Of a stretch of DNA of 64,000 nt, positions 46,332-56,044 are shown piece after piece (the first letter of the stretch is position 1; each line of letters begins with the position of its first letter). Where the stretch lies: contig JAFBJZ010000781.1 in assembly GCA_016785225.1 (NCBI GenBank), positions 2,170,001-2,234,000 of the forward strand. Direction: 5' to 3'. Source of the DNA: Psettodes erumei (lineage: Eukaryota > Chordata > Actinopteri > Pleuronectiformes > Psettodidae). A program made the position numbers and the translations under genes. The notes under the pieces are model-generated. The model ran no database searches, was not told the origin of the DNA, and was given only the letters and a program-made list of their open reading frames with translations.

Positions 46332-46570
46332 GCATTCAGACAAAAACCTGCCCCGTGTTCAAAAACTGTGCAAAGGGCTGCGCTGGTGGGGGATGAGATG
46401 ATAAAACAGATCCGTGAGTTTGGGGGCTTATCAGACAATAAACACCTGCACACTGGTATACTATCATGCGCGACAACGGTTTATCTTTTGTTGCAGTGTT
46501 TACCAGGTGAACAGTAGACACATTAAATTCAGGTTTGACTGGGCTCGTCCAAATCGATGCGTCTGAATGC
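46332..46570. mobile_element. 239-bp element with 10-bp terminal inverted repeats
   Basis: GCATTCAGAC at 46332-46341 is exactly the reverse complement of GTCTGAATGC at 46561-46570. The left end continues AAAAACC. A smaller foldback at 52341-52392 has the same TTCAGACAAAAACC left end and a GTCTGAAC right end. This suggests a family of small non-autonomous elements. The interior has no coding frame. Superfamily unknown. Confidence 0.45.
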
Positions 46571-47454
46571 GGCCTCAGCGTGGCCAGAGAGCCAAAATGG
46601 AGAAGATGGAGGCTGTTATACGTAGCCACCTTTGTGTGGTTGCACTCAGCAGGGGGACCGATCGAACGAGGCCTGTCCAGACAATCCAAGAGCCAATGTA
46701 TGGCTGAAGTGAAGGATTCTGGGGAGAGAGTCACCCACTCGCTGTGAGATTGGAAAGTGGAGCTGTTCTGGCCGGCCCTCGACCCGCGGGAGGCGCACTC
46801 GCTATCTTCTACTCCATACCCACTTTAACGATCTCACGCGCTCCGCTACATAGCTGTACGCACATCGCCTTTTACACAGACGCACGCCAGCTTCAAACAC
46901 GTGCGGCATTAGTAATGCATCTCTCAGATCTGGACGCCCCCCCCCTCCCCTGTGTCGCCACCCCTGGCGATGCCCGGTCTTGTTATCTCTCCCCTGTCCC
47001 TCACCCTGTCTTCTCCCTCCTCCTACCTTTTTTTTCCCAGCACTCCTCAGAGACCGGAGCTTTCGTTTGATGGCGCAGCTGGGGGACCAACAGCAGCGGA
47101 GCGCCGGGCTCACGCCGCTGAAGCCGGCCTATCTAGGCCACAATAAGCACATCAACTCATCAAGTGCTCTCTAATTAGTATTCACTGATAGTGTAGGTTT
47201 CCAGGCTAGGGGAGAGGGGAGCTCGAAGGAAAGCCTTCTATACATAGAACGAGAAGAAGGTCTAATTAAGGTCTCATTCTCTTCTGAGTCTGATTGCATT
47301 ACATCCTCCTCTCCCCTCATTCTCTCCAATTATGAAACCTGCACTGGCCTTTCTTCGGTCCACGTGGGCTCCTTGTTTTATCTCGCCTTGGCTGACAGCG
47401 GCGCTGGTGGAAGATCGGCGGGGCAAACGCGTGGGCAGGTGAAACGAGCGTCTG
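46571..47454. other. Non-coding stretch, possible conserved block near 47.1-47.3 kb
   Basis: The left part is pyrimidine-rich with a C-run at 46938-46947. 47100-47330 contains CTCTCTAATTAGTATTCACT and GGTCTAATTAAGGTCTCATT in non-repetitive DNA, resembling homeodomain-bound noncoding elements. No gene. Confidence 0.4.
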
Positions 47455-47514
47455 TACGCGCGTGTGTGTGAGCGCGCGCATATGTGCGTGCGCGCGTGTG
47501 TGTGTGTGTCTGTG
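47455..47514. repeat. Z-DNA-prone alternating GT/CG tract
   Basis: Nearly continuous purine-pyrimidine alternation, mixing CG and GT steps, over about 60 bases. CG-containing alternations are the strongest Z-DNA formers. Confidence 0.7.
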
Positions 47515-49944
47515 GCACAATCACAGGAAGAAAGAAATGAGAGAGACTGCCTGTTCTTTGATCATCCTTTTACAGTGACTGAGGATGAGCTCAACTCATA
47601 ACGAGTTTACATATGCAGACGTATGTGTCCAAAATCAGCTACTGCAAAAATAACAACCACCAATATATATCATCAACCACCGCCTTGTACAGGCCAGTAT
47701 TATCCAGAGATCACCCTCTAATGACTGTGAACCAGCTGACAAAAGGAACTACAACTGGACACCAGTTACCATGCCAACCCACCACATACAAGACAAAACC
47801 TCTGTCAGCTGGCAACCAGCAGACTCACAGAAATAAATGCGGCAACAAGTCACCACTTTGCAAAATAATTACTGAATGAAGCTACTCCATTACCACAAAC
47901 AAGTACACAACAAGGAGTGGGGTCTTATATACAGTATATACTATATACTATATATTTTATATGATTATGAGTTTTTTACCATAGAGATATGACTCAAGGT
48001 TCAATCTAGTTGGAATAAGCTGACATGCCTCTGGGTTTCTGAGGGTCACCAGTCCCCGGTCATCACATGACATATCAAACTGAGTCAGCTGACCTCAGCG
48101 CCCCGCCGATCACAATCACTCTAATTGGAGGAGAAGAGGAGACAGTTTGTTTGTTTTGTTGGTGGAAATCACCCAAATGGGTCGCAAAGTAACCCAATTT
48201 ATTTTGACCCACCTGCTCGATTAAATAAAAAGTGGTCCAGTTGGGCTGTGTGACGAAGCTGACGAAGCCGGGCGCCTGTGATCACGCATCCACCGGAGCT
48301 GTGTAGAGACGGACGAGCTTCAGTGTACTGAGAGCTGTTTACGTGCTCCACGGTTCCTGTTGCTGCCAGATTAAATCCAAGGAGGAAGCGGTTCTGATGT
48401 TAAATTATAGTCAGTCAGTTCATTTTTCAAAGTTTTCTTACATCTGAAATCCTAACTTTAACTCTTTTTTGTGTGAATATGGACTTAGGTTTAGCATTGT
48501 TGCTTTTTCTTTTTAGTTCTTTTTTAAAGTAGTGTGGTTTTATCTCTAGCTGGAGGTTGTTTTGTTTTCCGGGCCTGGGCTCTCCCTGAGGTTCAAATTA
48601 AGCTTCCATATTTGACAATAAAAGAATCTGAAGATGCACAAACTGACTCCTCCTATTCTTCATTTGATCTTACGCTGCCGCGCTTGTTAAGACCATCTCA
48701 GTCGAGCCCCCGCCGGTGCTGCGTGTTCTTGTGTGATTGGCTGCATGTCCCCAGGCCACTGGCGTGATGCAGGAGAGTGACCCTGAGCTGAGGCGCAACA
48801 CAGCACGCGGTGGGATAGTTGAACCACGCCTTCATTTCCATCCTAAATCAGCTAAATCAACACTATAGGCCCACTAATGAAATTCTGCGTATGTAGCGCA
48901 GTAAGAAAACCAATACACTGCATGTTTTCATTCACTCTGACATGACGCCATTCTCCGTGTCATTCGCTATTTGCATTTCGCTGCTCAGAAAAGCAGTTTC
49001 CCCTTTTATTAATTCAGGAGCGCTCTCATTGTTAGCGTCCTGTCATGTCACCGCAATTGGATTCCTCCTCCCTCTGACGAACATCCAAACTCCGGCCGGT
49101 GTCTCACAGACGGTAGCAGTCAGTCAACAAGCGGGACGGCCCGGTGTCCAACGGTCTCCGATGTGACGCAATTTCAAATAACGGAAGAATTATTTTTTGT
49201 GTCATTAAATTATTTGGATGGTTTTACCAGCAATAACTTCCCCACGCATTCTGTCATTTTCCCAGCATTTTAATGAAGCTCGCCCAGTTCAATCAGGAAG
49301 GCTACAATTAGCTCATTCATACTCATCCGGAGGAATGCTTCGTGTGTGTTTCAAAGTTCAAGTGGCAACGCTCTCTGCCGGTTCACGGCATCCAGTCAAG
49401 TGAGCCGAGAACCACTCATCTCGTCCTCGGAAGTCGATGGCTAATGAGCGAGCTTGTTATTAGCCCAATTAGCTGCACTTGTACCATGCCGTTTCCAACT
49501 CCTCATTCTCATTTGACACTGAACTGGTGCCGGCATTCAGACCCCTTCCACAATGAATATATAAATATATTTTTTGTGATATTAAATTTAATGCTTATTC
49601 CCACAAATGAGGATGCAGAATTTAATGAGTTTTAAACAACTTTAGATTGACACCATAAGTAATTTAAAGCAATGCATTGTCGTCGGGCACATGCCCTCTC
49701 GCTGTGAGACGGCAGGAGAAGCCAGTGATCCAGCGTGCTCCCCCGCAGCATAATTCATTCAGTCATTATCCACACTTACTTATTCCTACTTAATGTGATG
49801 CTCCAGCCGTGCACTTTATCAGAATCAGGTAAAGACCCTGAATAATTTGACAGTCCATTAGTTTCAGAACAGGGTTCAATCACCAGACTTGAGTTCCATT
49901 TTGCTAAAAAATTAATCCTTTTTACCAAGACTGTTGGAAGTGGC
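47515..49944. other. Non-coding stretch, no gene recognised
   Basis: An AT palindromic stretch (TATATACAGTATATACTATA and relatives) lies at 47926-47962. 48940-49030 and 49200-49320 are AT-rich, non-repetitive, with TATTTGCATTT and CTACAATTAGCTCATTCATA words suggestive of conserved elements. Frames are at most about 97 codons. Confidence 0.45.
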
Positions 49945-50080
49945 ATTCATGGACCCCAAAGGATGAAGCCTACTGACTTAAATGTCTCAAGAATTATTGG
50001 ACGGATGGAATTTGGTGCGCACAATTCACGTTAAGAGTTCATCGTCAACTTTAACAGATGTTACATTTGTGTCCTCCTAT
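49945..50080 (+). mobile_element. Percomorph repeat, rearranged fragment
   Basis: GCATTCATGGACCCCAAAGG and ATGAAGCCTACTGACTT come first, followed directly by ATGTCTCAAGAATTATTGGA and GGAATTTGGTGCGCACAATT. In the family as I know it, the second pair precedes the first. The order here therefore looks like the tail of one unit joined to the head of another. Boundaries approximate. Confidence 0.5.
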
Positions 50081-50639
50081 GGCACGGCTCCACAGTGTCT
50101 ATCAGCCATGTTCTCAATGTATAAAACGAGCAGTTCTCTCAGGTCGACACACACAAACCGAACCTATGTCACGTCCCTGGAGCGAATCCAGTGAGATCGT
50201 ATTCAGCGTGTAGGCACCTGGAGTCACACTGTGTTTATTTAAAGACAGACGTCACATCTTTTTATCCATTTAAAAGCTATTTCTTCTTCTACATTAGTCG
50301 AACTGAGCATCATCTTTTCCACCATAGATGTTTACTCGTGTCTTGCCGAGTTGTGTCTTCTCTAAATGCTGTTTTTGTTTTGGTGCCTTCTTACCATGGA
50401 AAGCGCTTTCACCTGCAGTTGTATCAAGTGGTGTACCTCCTGTAATAAACCTGGAACTTTCGGCTGAACGACCTGCAGCCTGCAGATTCCTCTGATCACG
50501 TTGCCATCATGAGTACGATTCACTGCTGATCCTAAATTTCACTGAATGATGCCGAAGCAGCGCCTGCTCTATCAACGATACTAAAAAACATAAACGGTGA
50601 TATAATTTTGATTTCAACCGCATTTTTGGTTTACACGTT
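50081..50639. other. Non-coding stretch between repeat fragments
   Basis: Unique-looking. An AATAAA at 50443-50448 has no associated gene. It may be an insertion separating parts of the repeat. Confidence 0.45.
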
Positions 50640-51095
50640 CATGCCGACGTCACGTTGAACTGTAATAACACTCGTGATCCCTCGACCTCTCCAACAATGC
50701 CATCGTCAGGTCAAAACCTCAGGTCCAAGTTTAGTCAACTGCGCTATAAGAAACACTCGTGTCAAATAGTTAGCGGTACACAAATAGCCAGAACCCAGAC
50801 TTTTGTTTGTAACTGTTCCCTCTCGTAGAATCCAGGCAGCGACGAGGATTCTCCCGAGACAGCTAATAACCCTTCATAAACATCAATAAACTTCAAACTG
50901 AAGCAAACAAACATTAAAAAAGAAAAGTGGAAGGAGTTCTGGCAGCGTCGCGTTACATCATCATCGCACTTGCGACGCTAAGTGTAAGGCTATAATGTCA
51001 ACACCACTTCATTTGTGTTAGCATGTGAGCATGCTGGCGTGCTGAACGCTTCACTCAAAGCATGGGCGGGCCTCGCAGCGGGGCTGCAGGCTGTC
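50640..51095 (+). mobile_element. Percomorph repeat, middle and right fragments
   Basis: 50658-50740 carries GAACTGTAATAACACTCGTG, GATCCCTCGACCTCTCC and GCCATCGTCAGGTCAAAACC, which follow the family order. 51019-51090 carries GTTAGCATGTGAGCATGCTG, then ACTCAAAGCATGGGCGGGCC, the right-hand part. About 250 bases between them do not match the family. This is probably the same insertion as 49945-50080, broken by later events. Confidence 0.5.
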
Positions 51096-51419
51096 ATTCG
51101 GTTTGAATGAGTATCTGAGTCCACGAGGATGGAGACATGATTGTAAATGAGGCTTTAACTTCATGAGCTGAGCAAAAGTCAAACCCTGTAATGGCTTAAG
51201 TGGCACTGAATACCAATCCAAATTTGTGGATTAGTAGTCTCAAGCTTCTAAATCCAAATCAGATTGACAATATGGCTTTAACAGTTGTGATTATGATTTT
51301 AAAAAAATATGATTCTATCTGACTATGATCAGGGCTGTGATCTGACTCTTTGTACTTTTGGGGAAAGCTCGTACGCGTTCATAAATTTAGAGCTCAACTG
51401 ACAGGAATAACATTTATAT
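51096..51419. other. Non-coding stretch, no gene recognised
   Basis: AT-rich, A-run near 51299-51306. Nothing else. Confidence 0.6.
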
Positions 51420-51620
51420 GAATTCTTTTTAAGGGTGGCTTTGTGGCAATAAATTCAGCCGCTCTTATCTGCATAAGAAGCTTTATTTCTTTAGTAATCA
51501 TTCTATTAATACGTGATTACACTGTATCCCCTGGAGTTTTCATTGTAAAAAGGCTGATAGGCTTTTAATTAGACCTAAAGGGGATTGGAGCAATGCTTTT
51601 ACATATTCCACTAGTGCAAT
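51420..51620. promoter_or_regulatory. AT-rich block resembling a conserved noncoding element
   Basis: Non-repetitive, very low CpG, with stacked cores: GCAATAAA, TTATCTGCATAAG, AGTAATCATTCTATTAATAC and CTTTTAATTAGACC. No open frame of note. Resembles deeply conserved developmental enhancers; untested. Confidence 0.25.
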
Positions 51621-52340
51621 GAATTATACAACACTGGCGTATGGACTCGTGCAGCACGCATTACGTAACCACATGCCAATTATTCAGGTCTTTAGCTGAG
51701 CTCTGAACTCAAAGCCTTGGCTTGCTCACGTAATATCAGGGACAAAAAAACAAGAGTGTGCATCTGGCCACAGGAGAATACACTGGCCACTTGACAGGCT
51801 CATCACACGCCACTACAGTCAATAGGCCCGGGCCCGGGTCCCTGCGAACGAGCAGGTCATCTGCAACAGAAAGCTTTCTGTCATTTATTCGTGCCCACGT
51901 TCATCTTATTTTCATCCACGGGTTTACTCTTGCCGTTGCTACTGTGGCTGCTGTCCTGTCAGCCTTTGGCAGAAATGCTGTTGTCCTGGTAACAAAGCCT
52001 AATGACAAGAGTTGATATGATCTGCCGCTGGTTGGCGTGGGCTGGATTTATTCAGGAGCGTGTGTGTGTGTGTTTTGTTGTAATGCTTTTATTATGAAAA
52101 CCAAAGTCACTCACAAGAATACAATAACGTAAAAATGCCCTGGAACTTAGGATGTACTGTACTGTACTGCTGGTCCAAGTTTATGTCATAAGACTGGGTC
52201 AACAAAAGACAAAACAGATGACTTAACAGTCCAATAAGAACAAAGTGATGTAACAGTTAACAACAGGCCTCCAGAATCCTGCAGGACAGGATGGAAGTTC
52301 CACACAACTGGGGAGGTTGTGGTACAAGCCACCAGGGCAC
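51621..52340. other. Non-coding stretch, no gene recognised
   Basis: Contains a GC palindrome CCCGGGCCCGGG at 51827-51838, short (GT)n at 52061-52071 and a TGTACTGTACTG run at 52154-52168. An 85-codon frame at 51758-52015 has no domain. Confidence 0.55.
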
Positions 52341-52392
52341 GTTCAGACAAAAACCCCACCTGGAGTGCATTACCCAACATGGAAGTCTGAAC
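52341..52392. mobile_element. 52-bp foldback related to the 46.3 kb element
   Basis: GTTCAGAC at 52341-52348 and its exact reverse complement GTCTGAAC at 52385-52392. The left arm continues AAAAACC as at 46332. Short arms mean chance cannot be excluded. Confidence 0.3.
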
Positions 52393-54514
52393 ACACATAA
52401 TCAATCCAAACCCGGTTCACTCGTTGCATCACTTATGGGGTCAAGAGAGTTGTCATGTGACAGGAAGACGCGGTGAAGTCACTGACGGCAGTGACAGAAC
52501 AATGAGGGCACACTGGGCCTGAGAGTACTGAAATAGCACACATCCTGTCAGCCCCCCCCCCAGCCTTCTTAACTCTCCACCCCCTTTCTTGCCTCAGCCA
52601 GTACTTTGTACCACCATCAGGACCGCAACCGCAGTTTTTTTTATTCACTCCTCTAGAGTATCTGAACTAGTTGCTGTAGAAAATAACAGGTTGCAAGGCG
52701 GCAAGCAAATGGAGACAATCTCAGCGGCAGTGTTTGTCTCTGCGCAGCAGCAGGAGGAGGCGAGAGGTGAAAGAGACGGGTCAGCGCTGCGATCGCTTGG
52801 GCTGCTTTTGACATTGGAGGGGGGCAGCCAAACAATACAGCACTCCTCTCCTCAGCCAACCTTTACCTCCTTTACTCAGCCAGGTACACAACGTCATGAA
52901 GCACACAGAAAACAACTCAAAAGGCCTCGTTATGGATGTGGTGCCCTAACACTAACTAACGCCGGCTGGAAGCAAAGTCTGGACGTGGAGACAGCCGGCA
53001 GGCCTTAATGAAGACCCACAGAGTGGAAGGTGTGGCCCTGGTCTTGACAAGGGTATCTTCTTTGCCAACAAGGCCCCAGGAGTTAACACGCTCCGGCGGA
53101 GGCAGACGGTGCTCGTTCCCCGTCCTCGCTGCCTCCAGCGCCTTAATTTATGCAGCGTCTTGCAGTGCTACGGAGCTTGAGGAGCAGCCGCGACAAGAAT
53201 TAGAATTTCTTCGTTTTCAGAGCTGGGAATCATGGCGTCCTTTGTTGCTCTGGAGTGTGCACAGGGCTCCTCGTGTCTGCCAAGGGCTCGGCTCCAGTAA
53301 ATACAGACTGTGGACTTCAATTTGCAGCACTGTGACACGTGTCTATTCCCTGATCTCGCCACTGAGATGGGACTTAATTTCTCCGGGTGGTTGGGAGGGG
53401 GGAGCGATGCCGACGCCTCTCACTTGAGCTCTCAGAGGCTTTGGACCCGACACTCGGGAGAAATAAGGACAATTTTATACATTTTAACTTTTACTCGATG
53501 TTCGCTCTTTCCCATCTTGTGGGGAGAACTGCTCTGTATGTCCCCATTTCATCCTCCTCCTCCTCCTCCTCCTCTCACTTTCTGCCTTCCTTTTCTCCCT
53601 CACCTCAGGAAGCAATTTGAAGCAAAAGATGCTTGGTTAAGGGCTACGATGGCGCAGTCTGCTTTGATATGCTGCTTTGCCTTATGAGCTGTCAAGATAT
53701 ATGGACAGGAATGGGATGGGAGGAGGAGTGAAGAAAGGGGGGGGCAAGGGGGAAGAGGGAAGGAGCTCAGCCGTGATTTGGGAAAGGGATATGGGGGAGA
53801 GAAAAAAGCTGAGCTAAGTGGCATCCTTCCATGCGAGTCGGCGTTGAGATACACTAATTAACGGAGCCATAATTAGAGTTAGGCCTTACGCACAGAAATC
53901 GGCTCCCATACCTCTTTCCCCTCCACACACACACACACCCCGCATCATTTTTGGATGAATTTGCGCTCATCCGTGTCTGCCCACCATGCACAGTCATGGT
54001 CTTTTCATATTTTCAGCAAAAACTCCCCTGCACTACTTTTCTTTGACCCGAGGTAGAAACTAATGGAAAGGAGAAAATCACACCTTAACTAGGCCAGAGA
54101 AAATTCGTCCCAGCGCACCCTTCCCCAGTTTCACATTCCTCATCTACATTCTCCGGAATGAGATTGTTTTCATGTAAAGGATCGCCACAGTTTCATACTT
54201 GACTAATGATGCCGACGATAACTCTGCCAGCCACGGTGCCTGAGGAGGACAAAGCTAAGGTGAATAATGTTATTCCATTGTCACTTCTGCTTGGATCTAA
54301 TCATCAATCACGCTGCCTCATAAACACTGTGTGTTCACACAGAAGATGTGCTGCATTTGTCCTAAATTAGATTGTGCCTCTCTGTCATTTATCAAGTCTT
54401 TCTCATATATAAAGGCCGGCGTACACGGCGACACGCGGCAGAAGGGTCTTGAAGCTCGGCGCCGTCAAAATGTCCTGCAGCTATGTCCTGCCTTGAATTA
54501 CATTTCTGGAGACA
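52393..54514. other. Non-coding stretch, no gene recognised
   Basis: C-run at 52552-52561, (CCT)n at 53552-53573, a purine-rich block at 53702-53810. Overlapping 139-codon plus frames at 52589-53008 and 53008-53427 have no domain and are contradicted by frames in other phases. 53850-53885 (ACACTAATTAACGGAGCCAT then AATTAGAG) is a possible homeodomain-site cluster. Confidence 0.5.
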
Positions 54515-54534
54515 GGGGGTGGGGTGGTGGGGGG
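54515..54534 (+). other. G-rich quadruplex-type motif
   Basis: G-runs of 5, 4, 2 and 6 separated by single T bases. Weaker than the 23.2 kb motif because one run is only two bases, unless long runs are split. Confidence 0.45.
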
Positions 54535-55841
54535 TAGTTGGCATTGAGTTTCAAGGGACTAACGTTTGTTCGAATGAATTCCCATCCCTTGTGTTGAGGG
54601 GAGGGTGAGCATCAAAGGGTGGTGGCATTGACAACGAGCCTATGTTAGTGTAGCAGCTTCTACAGATCTTTGTGTTCTTGCGTGCATGTGTGTATGTGCG
54701 TTTCAGTGTGCGTGCGCATGGCTGTGCAGCTGATTAGCGGCAGACGGCAGCAGAAAAGTGTTTGATGTGAGAAGAGGTGGTGCAAGAGGCGTGGTCCAGG
54801 GTGGCACACGCACTCACAAGGTAACAATATATCTTGTTATCTTGGTCTTATGGACAGACAACTGGAGTTGGACCCATGTCCAGAACTTCTACATATACAG
54901 GATGATGTAAATCTTGGTTCTGATGGACTTCATTTATACATTTATGTGTCATTGTGAGTGTTGACTGGGGGTGGGGGGTGTGGAGGCTTCTGCATGTCTG
55001 TGTCCAGGGGCCCTTTCACTCCTAATCTGCACTGATTTTTAATCGTACTACATCATCAGTGTTTATTTGGCATTCATCTGTTACACTGAATGAATAATGT
55101 AACGAGGAATCAGTTTTTACAGTTTATTACTGCAAAGTAGCAGGGCGATAATTAGGGTCTTTTTCATATTTTACAAACATGCCTGCCATCTTTAAAACCA
55201 GTCAGCCCCCCCATTAAAAAGTTTATAAAACACCCCTGGAAATCAGAGGAGCAGCAACTCTCACAGACAAGGAAATTGATCAAATGAAAAGGGGCCATGT
55301 TGTTATTTCGCATTACAAATTCAGCAGCGTACTGTGCATAAAGATGCATAATCTGGGGAATAATTTAAATGCAAAGTACAAACATCCATTCCCTCCCTCC
55401 CTCCCTCTCACGTACAACAAACAGAGCGCCGTGGATAACAAGAATCATTGGTGTGCATGTGCTGCAGCAATAAGACAAAGGCTAACTTTGTTGTGGGCCA
55501 ACCCCCGTGGCTCCACCTCCTCCTTGTATCAGCACATCTTCTTCTCACTGCTCTGGGCATGTGGTACGGAGAGAGTGTGCGTGTCGCTGTGTCTGCTGCC
55601 TTTGTTCTTCCCGTCCCAGTCCTTGCGTGGCAGCCTCAGGAGCGTGTGCTCCAGCATCAAGAGTCATATGAAAGGTTGCGTATATACATCACGGTCCTGG
55701 ACGCTCCAATTAGCCAATTAGCAACCTCTGAGGACAGCACATGGAGAGAAAACAACGCAGCCACGCCCTGAACTGAGTTTAATCAGAGAATTATGAGAGT
55801 TGGCACAGGCAGAGTTGTTTGTTAATGTGAATGCACGTGTG
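54535..55841. other. Non-coding stretch, possible conserved block at 55.29-55.38 kb
   Basis: 55290-55380 is non-repetitive with TTATTTCGCATTACAAATTC and AATAATTTAAATGCAAA words. (CCCT)n lies at 55391-55407. Plus frames of 107-145 codons (55284-55771) overlap in two phases without domains. Confidence 0.45.
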
Positions 55842-56044
55842 TGTGTGTGTTTGTCAGAATGGAGCAAGAGATGACTATCGGCGAGGAAGAACGAGCCGCT
55901 CGGCCGGGCTCTGCTGCAGCACAGCAACGCCATCCTGTGGAGACCTGGTCAAACGCAGCCGGGAGAGGAGAGGACGCCGACCCTGCGGCAGCTCCAGGTG
56001 AAGCCGGTGTTTCTGTGCCCAGGCTGAGCGCTGCTGGCTTCATC
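55842..56044 (+). other. CpG-rich patch with open frames in several phases
   Basis: About 200 bases of raised CpG content follow a short GT tract. One plus frame (68 codons, 55841-56047) runs through with an AG before its internal ATG (near 55855) and a CAG-GTGAAG donor-like sequence near 55996, so a single coding exon is imaginable. The other plus phases and the minus strand are also open over most of it, which is expected from GC content. No family resemblance. Unresolved. Confidence 0.2.

Noticed and set aside
47926..47962. AT-rich palindromic tract as a replication origin
   Set aside because: TA-rich stretches are common in fish DNA and nothing else supports an origin.
50443..50448. Polyadenylation signal AATAAA
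   Set aside because: No upstream exon or downstream GT-rich element; the hexamer is expected many times by chance.
51827..51838. CCCGGGCCCGGG palindrome as a binding site
   Set aside because: A single GC palindrome with no partner or context; probably chance.
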